Assembly: GCA_012842605.1 (NCBI GenBank)
Contig: DUSN01000040.1
Span: 1-44,625, forward strand
Origin: Clostridiales bacterium
GTDB lineage: Bacteria; Bacillota; Clostridia; Caldicoprobacterales; DTU083
Direction: 5' to 3'
DNA: 44,625 nt
Made by a program: the position numbers and the translations under genes. The notes under the pieces were generated by a model that saw only the letters and a program-made list of their open reading frames with translations, was not told where the DNA came from and made no database searches. Positions 25,637 through 33,944 of this stretch are shown here, piece by piece. Numbering within the stretch: position 1 is the stretch's first letter; every line of letters begins with the position of its first letter.

Positions 25637-26371
25637 TTAAACCCGTCCTAATTCAATATTGAGCAGGTCGGGCCAATTAACAGTCATAGAGTTTACACCA
25701 ATATCTATCATTTTCTTCATCAGAGTTATATCTTTAACTTTCCATACCCTTACATGTTCAAATCCATTATTTCTTAAACAATCTACCACGTTACTATCAA
25801 CTGTTGGAGCTGGGGGACATATCTGATCTATACCCGCTTCTTTAGCTAAATTTATAATTTTCATGTTGAATCTTCTAACCATCCATGCATATAGAACACC
25901 ATTAAGAACTTCCTTTGTCTTAGTCAGATACCTTATATTAAAGGATGAAATGGTGGTTCTGTCCTGTATATCATACTTCTTTATTAAAAACGATACCTTT
26001 TCCTGCAATCCATCATCCTTTAATTCAATAGCAAAATGCAAATCTCTTCGGGCAAAATAAAATAAAAAGCTTTCAAATTCAACTATACGCTCACCTTTGT
26101 AAATGTCGCTGAACCAGGAGCCTGCATCAAACTCCAGCAGATCCTCCAGGTTATAATCTCTTACCTTTCCTCTACCATTTGTAGTCCTTGAAATCTCAGG
26201 ATCGTGAAAAATTACTATCTTTCCGTCCCTGGTACTGCGCAGGTCCAGTTCTATGCCATCAGCCCTTAATTCCACAGCCTTGTAAAATGCAGCAAGTGTA
26301 TTTTCCGGAGCATAGGCACTAGCCCCGCGGTGAGCAAGATTAATTAAATTATCATTTCCCTTGCTGTTCAA
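25637..26371 (-). CDS. Glycerophosphodiester phosphodiesterase (UgpQ-like), TTG start
   Basis: This 244-residue cytoplasmic GDPD-family protein has the complete motif set: H14-R15 (LAHRGASAY), PENTLAAF (22-29), E41 and D43 (IELDLR), and H56 (FHDPEI). It is expected to split glycerophosphodiesters into glycerol 3-phosphate and an alcohol. No ATG is suitably placed; a TTG at 26371 with AGAAGG about 11 bases upstream is the best start. It lies 51 bases after the RraA-like gene in the import operon. UgpQ enzymes are often encoded with ABC importers for glycerol phosphodiesters, so the imported compound may itself be a phosphodiester (inference). Confidence 0.9.
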   Translation of the reverse strand: MNSKGNDNLINLAHRGASAYAPENTLAAFYKAVELRADGIELDLRSTRDGKIVIFHDPEISRTTNGRGKVRDYNLEDLLEFDAGSWFSDIYKGERIVEFESFLFYFARRDLHFAIELKDDGLQEKVSFLIKKYDIQDRTTISSFNIRYLTKTKEVLNGVLYAWMVRRFNMKIINLAKEAGIDQICPPAPTVDSNVVDCLRNNGFEHVRVWKVKDITLMKKMIDIGVNSMTVNWPDLLNIELGRV

Positions 26372-26422
26372 TCTGTTATCATCCTTCTACGCTAAATTAC
26401 ATAAGATACATATTTGAAAATA

Positions 26423-27172
26423 CTACCATTCACCTTTAATGCCAAATTTTTCTTTTACAGCACGTTTAAAATCATATTGTGCTTTAACTAGATTTTCTAA
26501 GATTTGCTCCTTAGACAATCCAGCTGTGCTCCTGGCGGCATTTATCAAGGTATTGCATTCATTTGAATCCATAAATACTGATGCTTCCAGCAGATTTTGC
26601 TCATCTTCTTCAGGTATTACCATGAAGCCATGTTTGTCAGCGTGTATTAGCTGGCCTGGTTTTACTGTGACACCAAAAACCTCTACATCGCAGCCCCATC
26701 TGACAGGTGTAGAATAAGCATGCCCTACGCACAATCTGCTGCCAATAGCTTTAAAGCCTGCATTTGTCATTTCATCAATGTCCCGAATAGCCCCGTCAGT
26801 TATCGTGCCAACACATCCAAGAGCTTTGTGTATATTGCTGTTTACTTCGCCCCAAAACGCTCCTACGAAATTTGGCTTATCCAGATCCTGTACAACGACT
26901 ATTTTCGGGCCATCAATACTTGCTACATATTTACGATATTCATTCCAAGCATCCGGATTATGTTCAGCATGTTTTGGATTGCTGGGTTCTATGACAACCG
27001 TGACAGCATATCCAACCATAGGCCCCATTTGAGGCATAAAATCCCTTGTTTCTTCTGCATTGAAATAACCTTTTGTTCTATCATGCTTAGTTATTATCTC
27101 CCAACCATTGTATATAGTAGGTGTATTCCAACGTTTCAGTTGCAACAGTGTACTGTAATCAAGCCTATTCAT
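26423..27172 (-). CDS. RraA-like protein (possible 4-hydroxy-2-oxoacid aldolase/oxaloacetate decarboxylase)
   Basis: This 249-residue protein carries the RraA/HMG-aldolase fold motifs: AFWGEVNSNIHKALG (105-119), with the metal- and substrate-binding signature TITDGAIRD (123-131) including R130-D131, and a C-terminal HADKHGFMVIP. Family members are either regulators of RNase E or metal-dependent aldolases and decarboxylases. In Firmicutes catabolic operons the enzymatic role is more plausible, since RNase E is usually absent. AAAGGA precedes the ATG. It sits between a DapA-like lyase gene and the GDPD genes, suggesting cleavage of a 2-oxoacid intermediate. Confidence 0.85.
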   Translation of the reverse strand: MNRLDYSTLLQLKRWNTPTIYNGWEIITKHDRTKGYFNAEETRDFMPQMGPMVGYAVTVVIEPSNPKHAEHNPDAWNEYRKYVASIDGPKIVVVQDLDKPNFVGAFWGEVNSNIHKALGCVGTITDGAIRDIDEMTNAGFKAIGSRLCVGHAYSTPVRWGCDVEVFGVTVKPGQLIHADKHGFMVIPEEDEQNLLEASVFMDSNECNTLINAARSTAGLSKEQILENLVKAQYDFKRAVKEKFGIKGEW

Positions 27173-27264
27173 ACTTAATTTCCTTTCTGTTTATAGTATT
27201 GTTTATATTTGCTGTATATTAAAAAGAGTACGGTTCAATTTATTAAAGCGTTCGATTTAATTGC

Positions 27265-28179
27265 TTATGCTTGTCCTAATAGGCTTGCCATTTCAAAATC
27301 ATCAAACCAGCCTGCCTTTTTAAGGTCCTCCATAAGCAGTTCCTTATCATTGCCTTCAATTTTAGGCATCGGATAGGTAGCATCTCCCACATCAAAGCCT
27401 AAAGATTTAAGGACTGTCTTTATAGAAGGTATTACATTATGCTTAATCAGAACACTTGTCACTCTGTTAACCTTGCACTGCATCTGCCTGGCTTTATCAA
27501 TTTCTCCATCTCTGAAATACTGGTACAGTTTCTTGTACTCTGCTGTCATTAAATTATAAGTAGATCCAATGCCACCGTCTGCACCAGCTGCTAAGCCACA
27601 GATAAGTGTTTCATCAGGACCGTTTATTATATTAATTTCACCATTTGTCATATCCTTAAGCCTGAGCATTTCATAATAATTGCTGCTGCTCCACTTTACT
27701 GCAGTTACATGTTCCAGCTTAAATATTTCATAAATGAGTTCAGCCTGCATATTAAGATTGGCTGCCGGGTGATAGTATACCATTATCGGTATATTTACTG
27801 CTTTATCCAACTCTCTGTAGAAGTTTACTATATCTATATCATCGTATTTATAATAAAAAGGTGGAACGGATGCAATAGCATTGGAGCCAGCCCTTTCCGC
27901 ATGCAATGCCAGATCAATGGACGTTTTCAGATCAACAGCTCCTATATGGGTAATAACTGGTTTTCTCCCTCTTACTGCATCTATGACTATTTCACACAGC
28001 TTTTTTCTTTCATTCTTCTGCATTACTATACCTTCACCAGTATTTCCGCAAATATAAAAGCCATCAGCACCTATTAAAAGAAGGTAGGCTATCAGCTTAC
28101 ATACCGCATTCTCATTAATGGTAATATTGTCGTCACTTAATGGAGAGACAAATGCAGGTATTATTCCTTCAAATCTCAT
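27265..28179 (-). CDS. DapA/NanA-family aldolase or dehydratase
   Basis: This 304-residue protein has the standard length and motifs of the DapA superfamily. The substrate loop is GNTGEG (45-50), where dihydrodipicolinate synthases have GTTGE. The catalytic tyrosine is in MVYYHP (133-138) and the Schiff-base lysine K162 is in AVKWSS. The family includes N-acetylneuraminate lyase and KDG/KDX aldolases or dehydratases acting on 2-oxo sugar acids. Its place directly after the permease genes and before the RraA-like gene argues for a catabolic role rather than lysine synthesis. It is clearly different from the DapA-like gene at 18667-19734. Confidence 0.9.
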   Translation of the reverse strand: MRFEGIIPAFVSPLSDDNITINENAVCKLIAYLLLIGADGFYICGNTGEGIVMQKNERKKLCEIVIDAVRGRKPVITHIGAVDLKTSIDLALHAERAGSNAIASVPPFYYKYDDIDIVNFYRELDKAVNIPIMVYYHPAANLNMQAELIYEIFKLEHVTAVKWSSSNYYEMLRLKDMTNGEINIINGPDETLICGLAAGADGGIGSTYNLMTAEYKKLYQYFRDGEIDKARQMQCKVNRVTSVLIKHNVIPSIKTVLKSLGFDVGDATYPMPKIEGNDKELLMEDLKKAGWFDDFEMASLLGQA

Positions 28180-28221
28180 TTTTCAGATCCTCTTTCATAT
28201 AATTAAAGAATAATGAACTAA

Positions 28222-29130
28222 TTAACCTTTTACAGATCCAATCAATACGCCTTTGACAAAAAACTTCTGAGCAAACGGATAAACTAAAATTATTGGCCCT
28301 ATGCTTATCATAATAGCAGCCATTTTAATAGCTTCACGGTATCCGATAATATCTGCCTGATCTTTAACTGAACCTTTTGCTTGATTCATCATACCCTGCA
28401 TGGTTCCTTCAGCAGCGGAGTCTGGTATTATTATCTTTCTTAACACAAGCTGAAGCGGTGCTTTTTGAGGATCAGATAAATATAACAAAGGTGCAAAGAA
28501 ATTGTTCCATTGGCTGACTACAGTAAATAATGCAATTGTAACTAGGATGGCTTTTGAAAGTGGCATTATAATTCCAAACAATATTCGCCAGTCACTAGCC
28601 CCATCAATATATGCAGCCTCCCTCAGACTAGAAGATACATTTTTGAAGTTTGTCCGAACCAGTATTATATTCCACATAGTTAGGCATGACGGAAGAACAA
28701 TTGCCCATATAGTATTTAATAGACGTAAACTCTTTATCAGAAGAAATAGAGGGATGATACCACCCTTAACGAACATTGTAATGGTAAAGTAAATAGTGAA
28801 AAATTTTCTTCCTGGAAAATCAATGATTGTCAGCGGATAAGCTGTCATACTTGTTAGCAAAAGCGTTAAAACGGTAGCCACTACTGCATATTTAATAGTA
28901 TTATAATAAGCCATCGGTATAGGACTTGTTTTGAATACTGCTTTATAAGCATCAAATTGCAGACCTACAGGGAGAAACTTTACCTGACCCAGTGTAACTG
29001 CATGAAAATCGCTTATGGATACGGAAAGTACATATAGGAAAGGATAAATAAAAATAAATGTTAGAAAGATCAGTAAAATAGTATTACACCAATCAAACAA
29101 TAAACTGCCAAAGGATTTCTTGTATTTCAT
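28222..29130 (-). CDS. Carbohydrate ABC transporter permease (LplC type)
   Basis: This 302-residue, six-segment membrane protein has the EAA-like loop REAAYIDGASDWRILFGIIMP and the CUT1 C-terminus ending KFFVKGVLIGSVKG. I start it at the ATG at 29130 because GGAGGAG lies six bases upstream; an ATG eight codons earlier would overlap the partner gene and lacks a good site. It is 17 bases from the partner permease stop. Together they form the import channel of the eight-gene operon; the ATPase gene is not in the cluster. Confidence 0.93.
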   Translation of the reverse strand: MKYKKSFGSLLFDWCNTILLIFLTFIFIYPFLYVLSVSISDFHAVTLGQVKFLPVGLQFDAYKAVFKTSPIPMAYYNTIKYAVVATVLTLLLTSMTAYPLTIIDFPGRKFFTIYFTITMFVKGGIIPLFLLIKSLRLLNTIWAIVLPSCLTMWNIILVRTNFKNVSSSLREAAYIDGASDWRILFGIIMPLSKAILVTIALFTVVSQWNNFFAPLLYLSDPQKAPLQLVLRKIIIPDSAAEGTMQGMMNQAKGSVKDQADIIGYREAIKMAAIMISIGPIILVYPFAQKFFVKGVLIGSVKG

Positions 29131-29147
29131 TTTAGTCTCCTCCCTTC

Positions 29148-30095
29148 CTACCATAAACTTTCTTCTGTAACCTTACGACAGACAGTATTCGCAATTGTTA
29201 TCAGAACTAATGCAACAACTGAGTTGAAAAAATCTATTACCGTTGCATAGCTGTAATCGAAACCCTGTATACCCCTTCTATAAACATAAGTTGATATTAC
29301 ATCTGCTTTTTCATAAATAGCAGGTGAGTACATCAAGTATACTTTCTCAAACCCTACATTAAGCAGCCTGCCTATAGAGAGTATTAACAAAACTACAGCT
29401 GTGGGCATAATTCCTGGTATTGTAATATAAATGGCTTGTTTAAATCTGTTAGCACCGTCTATAATAGCTGACTCGTATAGGTGTGGCTCTATTCCGCTTA
29501 ATGCAGCCAGATAAATAATTGCATTGTAACCAGTATCCTGCCATATTTTAGAACCAACATATAGGGGACGGAACCAGTTAGGATTGCCGAAAAAATTTTG
29601 CTGCTTGATTCCAAGGCTGTCGAGTAATTGATTTATAATCCCATCACTTGCAAACAGCTTCATAAGTATGCCTACAATTACCACTGTAGAAATAAAGTGC
29701 GGTAAATAGCTTATGGATTGAGTGAATCTTTTTAATGGAGAAAAATTAACCTCATTTAGAAGCAAAGCAAAAATAATCGGAGCTGGAAATCCAAAAATAA
29801 TACTATAAAGGTTAAGCAGCATTGTATTTCTGATCAATCTGAAACAATACGGGTCGTTGAAAAATTGTTTCAGATATTTTAATCCTACCCACTCACCTTC
29901 AAAGTACCCAAGATTCGGCTGAAAATTCCTGAATCCTATGGTTATTCCATACATGGGAATGTAGTTAAATATAAACGTTATAATAACTCCGGGTATAATC
30001 ATCAAATACAAGTGTTTATATTTCAAACATCTCCTGATTTTTTTAGATATTGCTTCACGCTTGGTTATTTCATTTCGCTTGGCCAATGATATCAT
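29148..30095 (-). CDS. Carbohydrate ABC transporter permease (LplB type)
   Basis: This 315-residue protein is the first permease of the second importer. A basic cytoplasmic N-terminus (residues 1-30) precedes six membrane segments. The EAA-like loop is ESAIIDGANRFKQAIYITIP, and LNEVNFSPLKRFTQSISYLPHFIS is typical of the LplB subgroup. AGAGGAAG precedes the ATG. It follows the FAD-oxidoreductase gene by 65 bases and pairs with the permease at 28222-29130. Confidence 0.93.
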   Translation of the reverse strand: MISLAKRNEITKREAISKKIRRCLKYKHLYLMIIPGVIITFIFNYIPMYGITIGFRNFQPNLGYFEGEWVGLKYLKQFFNDPYCFRLIRNTMLLNLYSIIFGFPAPIIFALLLNEVNFSPLKRFTQSISYLPHFISTVVIVGILMKLFASDGIINQLLDSLGIKQQNFFGNPNWFRPLYVGSKIWQDTGYNAIIYLAALSGIEPHLYESAIIDGANRFKQAIYITIPGIMPTAVVLLILSIGRLLNVGFEKVYLMYSPAIYEKADVISTYVYRRGIQGFDYSYATVIDFFNSVVALVLITIANTVCRKVTEESLW

Positions 30096-30160
30096 AGTTA
30101 TTCACTTCCTCTGTCGTCTTAACTAACATCAAATATCTTGCTAATGTTTATTTTTCACGC

Positions 30161-31588
30161 TTAAGCAAAATTCGAACTAGTTATTGTTGTAACATCCATG
30201 ATTTTTATCGACTTATTCTGTCTGACTGCTTCAGCTGCTATTTTACCTGCAGCAACACCAAATAGCATTGTATTCATCTGACCTCTAAGAAATTCCTGAC
30301 GGCTTTGCCTGTCTGCAGATATGCACTTGCCTGTCCCAATAACAATATTGTCAACATTTTTAGGTATAAGGACCTCAACCGGTATACCGATTGTCTCATT
30401 ATAAAGCCGTAGCCCCAGATCCTTGCCGTCTTCTCTCTTCTTATACAAGATCGGTGTCCTAAAGATCACATTATTATATTTCCTGTTGACCTTCACATCA
30501 TCAAGGGTTAAATATATATCCCCAATAATGTTCCTGGTCAGTCGCACTCCCATTGTTGTTGAAATCCTTGACAAATAAGCATTTTCACATCCGGGCATAC
30601 GCTCTGTCATCAGCTTGGCCAATTGGATGCAAAACAGCCTTGACTCCAACTCCGCATAGGAATGAGCTTCTACATCGCTCAAGGTATCAACATAGCAGAA
30701 ATGACTGTTTACCAATAGACGATTACTGCCCCTTGTCGCATACAGGCCAAAATGGTCCAGTTTGGTTGCTGTTCCTTTTTCATGCCACCATTTGCCTTCC
30801 TTTATGGCATCCTGCAGGATGGACAATTTCTTTCCCCCCCCGTGAGGAGTGTGAAATATGCCTCGCTCATAGTAATTCTTTCTGAATGTCTCAAAAGGAA
30901 GCGCTACATCTTTTTGCTCATCAAAATTCTCAGGATGCTCTTCAAAGAACTTCATAATTTTGTCCAAATCAACATTGGCCAGTTCAAACAAGGTAGAACA
31001 GGAATCATGGCCATAATACTCATATTCCGCTCCTGCATGGTATGCCAAATCCGCATCGCCTGTGGAGTCAACAAGGACTTTAGCCATAATTGCCATGCGG
31101 CCCATTTTTGTTTCAATAATGACACCTCTTGCCGTATCACCTTCCATGATTACATCTGAAACAAATGTGTGGATAAGAATTCTGACACCGGCTTCTGTTA
31201 GCTTCTTAAATAGGCATTCCTGCATTACTTCGCTGTTGTTCGGTATGCATGGTACCTCTACATTTTTCCATTTGTCGGAAGCAGCTCCAGCTTCTGTCAA
31301 ACTGTCAACAATCTCTTCCACTATATCATGTACTACCTGTGTGCCATCTTTCTTAAAGAAGAAATTTGTTATGCAGGTCATCAGCCCTGCAGTAGCAACA
31401 CCTCCCAGAATACCGTCGCGCTCAATCAGTATAACATTTGCACCGTCGCGGGCAGCTTTAAGAGCTGCACAGCATCCTGCCAGGCCGGCACCTGCTACAA
31501 CAACATCAACTTCATCATATACAGGTATCTCCCTTGCTGCTTCCATACACTTTTTATTTGTTTTATATTTCTTTGTAGTAAAGTCCAT
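30161..31588 (-). CDS. FAD-dependent oxidoreductase (FAD_oxidored family)
   Basis: This 475-residue cytoplasmic flavoprotein begins with a dinucleotide-binding fold: VDVVVAGAGLAGCCAALKAA (28-47) with GAGLAG at 33-38, and LIERDGILGG after it. A second hallmark is ARVLVDSTGDADLAYHAGAEYE in modified form (KVLVDSTGDADLAYHAG). The C-terminal segment DNIVIGTGKCISADRQSRQEFLRGQ completes the FAD site. Such proteins oxidise hydroxyl groups in uncharacterised carbohydrate-catabolic operons. AAGGAGG precedes the ATG. It lies between the binding-protein gene and the permease genes, downstream of a terminator, so it is probably the first catabolic step on the imported ligand (inference). Confidence 0.88.
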   Translation of the reverse strand: MDFTTKKYKTNKKCMEAAREIPVYDEVDVVVAGAGLAGCCAALKAARDGANVILIERDGILGGVATAGLMTCITNFFFKKDGTQVVHDIVEEIVDSLTEAGAASDKWKNVEVPCIPNNSEVMQECLFKKLTEAGVRILIHTFVSDVIMEGDTARGVIIETKMGRMAIMAKVLVDSTGDADLAYHAGAEYEYYGHDSCSTLFELANVDLDKIMKFFEEHPENFDEQKDVALPFETFRKNYYERGIFHTPHGGGKKLSILQDAIKEGKWWHEKGTATKLDHFGLYATRGSNRLLVNSHFCYVDTLSDVEAHSYAELESRLFCIQLAKLMTERMPGCENAYLSRISTTMGVRLTRNIIGDIYLTLDDVKVNRKYNNVIFRTPILYKKREDGKDLGLRLYNETIGIPVEVLIPKNVDNIVIGTGKCISADRQSRQEFLRGQMNTMLFGVAAGKIAAEAVRQNKSIKIMDVTTITSSNFA

Positions 31589-31676
31589 TTATTGCCTCCT
31601 TATTTTATATGTAAAATTTTAATAGTTATCCATTTCATTGGTTTAGTAATTTAAATCTGAATTGTTATTATTTTTA

Positions 31677-31706
31677 AAAAGTCCCGCCGTTTAAGACGGG
31701 ACTTTT
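31677..31706 (-). terminator. Terminator directly after the second binding-protein gene
   Basis: AAAAGTCCCG (31677-31686) and CGGGACTTTT (31697-31706) form a perfect 10-bp stem with a 10-base loop and a T-run on the minus strand, 21 bases after the stop. As in the first importer, it should raise binding protein relative to downstream enzymes. Confidence 0.85.
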
Positions 31707-31727
31707 CATTACATTAAAAACGGCCAA

Positions 31728-33302
31728 CTATTCCAGTGTCTCATTATAAAGAGCTACTAATTCGTCAATTCTCATGTCTTTGAGAGTCTGCATAAAGTTA
31801 TCCCATTCATCCATGGACTTGCTGTTGTTGATAAACAACACCAAATTCTCTTGAAAGGCAGTATCCAAGGGCGTTTGCAATTCTTTTAATTTCTCAACCT
31901 GTTCCTGATTAAACTTCTGAGGCGGCAAAATATAGGTATATATTTGCTCAGCATACACTTTGCAATAAGGTTCCATCTCATTCTTATTCTTACCATAAAT
32001 ATGCCAATCGTTAAAGAGACTTTCATCCATTACTCTTAAGAAGTTTACATTCTGTCCTGAGCCATATTCAGTCGGTAAGGGCCCTGTTCCTGTTTCCCAG
32101 TCAGAATCAACAATATATTCGTTTGTGCCATCATCTCTTCTTCTAAAAGTTTTGCCTTCTTCGCCAAAGACTACAAATTCCACACCTTCATCGCTAAAGA
32201 GCCAGTCATTTATCATTAATGCTTCATCTAATGCTTTAGTTTTTGATGAAATAGCAGTACCCCTGTTATTGTCAAGTTTTGCACTGCCACCCCATTCATA
32301 TCTTATACCATTATACTTGGGAGGTAAGATAGCTGCCAATTTTGCATCTGGGTTATCAACACGCAGGTCAGCATTGCGTTGAGCAATCTGCTGCATATTG
32401 TCAAAGAAAACTAAAAGCTCTCCACTAGCTACAGATTGTTCCCAAATCTCATCACTCATGCTTGCCCAGTCAGGATGTAGAATTCCATCTTTGTACAATT
32501 TGGCACAGTATTCAACTGCACTCTTTAAGTTAGGATCATCAACAGGTGATATATATTTTTTTAATTCCTTGTCATATCGTGGTATCATAAATCTTGTACC
32601 GAAGGTCTGAGCAATAAGATTTAGATTTTCAAGTCCGTTGCGCGCTCCAATTACAGGCTTGCCATCGTTAGCATCTTTTAATGCTGCAAATGCTTTATAT
32701 AGATCTTCCACAGTCTCAATTGAATTTATATCTATACCTTGTTTAGTAAGTAGGTCTTCTCTTAAAACAATACCATGAGCAGGAATTGGAGCATTATCGC
32801 GAACAAGTGGAAAACTATAAACATTATTATCATTGGCTGTCATATGAGGAACAGAATCAGCAAACTTATCAATATATTTTTTAAAATTAGGCAGTTTATC
32901 ATAGTGGTTATTCAAAGCAACAAATATGCCTTTTTCTCCCAGCTCATTGGCTGTTTTACCAACAGAGCGTACCGACACAATGTCAGGTACATCATCTGAA
33001 ATTACCGTTATATTGAATCTTTCTTTATAAACATCGCTTGGAACCGGTATTGGAACTATCTTTACATTCGCTAGCTCTTCAAGCTTCTGATAAATCTTCA
33101 GATGTGATTCTAATTTAACAGTACCATATGCATACAGCATCCATTTGACTTCTTTTGGTTCACTCTTACCACTGGGTGGATCTGTAGAACTACCGCTTCC
33201 ACTAGGTTTTTCATCAACTTTGCACCCAGCAAAAGCGAACACAACTGTACACACCATGATTGTTACTAATAAAAATGATAGTACGGTTTTTAGCTTTTTC
33301 AT
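31728..33302 (-). CDS. Extracellular solute-binding lipoprotein (LplA type)
   Basis: This 524-residue protein has a lipoprotein signal peptide: MKKLK, a hydrophobic core and lipobox FAGC with Cys27, followed by a Ser/Gly/Pro tether to about residue 47. The mature domain resembles the large family 1 binding proteins of oligosaccharide importers (KEVKWMLYAYGTVK near its start). I start it at 33302, seven bases after AGGAGG; an ATG six codons earlier overlaps that site. It is the first gene of the eight-gene operon and sits behind a long leader from a consensus promoter. The ligand is unknown; the catabolic genes suggest a sugar acid or a phosphodiester-containing sugar. Confidence 0.9.
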   Translation of the reverse strand: MKKLKTVLSFLLVTIMVCTVVFAFAGCKVDEKPSGSGSSTDPPSGKSEPKEVKWMLYAYGTVKLESHLKIYQKLEELANVKIVPIPVPSDVYKERFNITVISDDVPDIVSVRSVGKTANELGEKGIFVALNNHYDKLPNFKKYIDKFADSVPHMTANDNNVYSFPLVRDNAPIPAHGIVLREDLLTKQGIDINSIETVEDLYKAFAALKDANDGKPVIGARNGLENLNLIAQTFGTRFMIPRYDKELKKYISPVDDPNLKSAVEYCAKLYKDGILHPDWASMSDEIWEQSVASGELLVFFDNMQQIAQRNADLRVDNPDAKLAAILPPKYNGIRYEWGGSAKLDNNRGTAISSKTKALDEALMINDWLFSDEGVEFVVFGEEGKTFRRRDDGTNEYIVDSDWETGTGPLPTEYGSGQNVNFLRVMDESLFNDWHIYGKNKNEMEPYCKVYAEQIYTYILPPQKFNQEQVEKLKELQTPLDTAFQENLVLFINNSKSMDEWDNFMQTLKDMRIDELVALYNETLE

Positions 33303-33534
33303 CGATTCTCCTCCTAACATATTTTTTTGGTGTTAAGGAATTAATATATACGTATCCCCTAGTTAACTGCCCCCTTTCTCAACTTTATTTAATACTGAAT
33401 TTGTTGAACATATTTGGATTGTTTTTGCTTGCATAAGGTTTCGTCCACCCTTAATGCCAAGCATAGTTTTTACTTTAGTTGATAAAAAATTTATGATTGT
33501 ATAGTCTGCTCTAAGAGATGCATTTCAGCGTTTA

Positions 33535-33567
33535 TTACAAGCAATATGCTGAATTAAGCCTTGTCAT
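33535..33567 (-). CDS. Candidate 10-codon leader peptide upstream of the operon
   Basis: A short minus-strand frame of ten codons plus stop (MTRLNSAYCL) has GAGGG eight bases before its ATG and begins about 37 bases from the predicted transcript start. It lies well before the binding-protein gene and could couple leader translation to expression. Such short frames also occur by chance. Confidence 0.3.
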   Translation of the reverse strand: MTRLNSAYCL

Positions 33568-33610
33568 ATGTTATTCCCTCTTGGTTTATGTAATGGAATC
33601 ATTTGCCATA

Positions 33611-33639
33611 ATTATAATGCGTTCGGAACGATATGTCAA
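33611..33639 (-). promoter_or_regulatory. Consensus promoter of the eight-gene operon
   Basis: The minus strand carries TTGACA (33639 to 33634), a 17-base spacer and TATAAT (33616 to 33611), a perfect match to the vegetative consensus. Transcription should start near 33604, leaving a leader of about 300 bases. A promoter this strong presumably needs tight repression. Confidence 0.85.
33620..33630. promoter_or_regulatory. Palindromic operator inside the promoter spacer
   Basis: CGTTC-G-GAACG is symmetrical around its centre and lies exactly between the -10 and -35 boxes of the operon promoter. A protein bound here would block RNA polymerase. The adjacent GntR/LacI-hybrid regulator gene is the obvious candidate to encode it. 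Confidence 0.65.
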
Positions 33640-33642
33640 GTG

Positions 33643-33750
33643 TTCGGCTCAATTTTAATATTAAAATATATACCGAAACTTATTCACAATAATATAGAAT
33701 TTTTAGCAATCATTCGGAATTCTTTAGCAAAAATCATATAACTTTCGGAA
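33643..33750. repeat. Four further TTCGG-type elements in the divergent region
   Basis: TTCGG (33643-33647), CCGAA (33673-33677), TTCGGAA (33713-33719) and TTCGGAA (33744-33750) repeat the core of the operator at 33620-33630. Centre-to-centre distances, counting from that operator, are about 21, 30, 40 and 31 bases, near multiples of a helical turn. They lie between the two divergent promoters. Confidence 0.55.
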
Positions 33751-33767
33751 TAGATGTGTACAAACTC

Positions 33768-33796
33768 TTGAAATGTAAACATAAGTATTATATATT
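33768..33796 (+). promoter_or_regulatory. Promoter of the GntR/LacI-hybrid regulator gene
   Basis: TTGAAA (33768-33773), a 17-base spacer and TATATT (33791-33796) form a good vegetative promoter about 150 bases before the regulator start. The nearest TTCGG element lies 18 bases upstream, so the regulator could control its own gene. Confidence 0.6.
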
Positions 33797-33944
33797 ATAG
33801 TTAATGCAAAAAATATACTTCTCCTGACTGTATAAAATAATGTCTATATTATATATACCCTATGAAAAACTGATAATGAAGATCTTGCGTATTTTACAAG
33901 TGATAACGCAGCTTTTACATAAAAAATGATTGGAAAGGTAAGCA

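Noticed and set aside
33321..33460. Second, 33-codon upstream frame in the eight-gene operon leader
   Set aside because: It lacks a ribosome binding site and resembles chance coding in AT-rich sequence.
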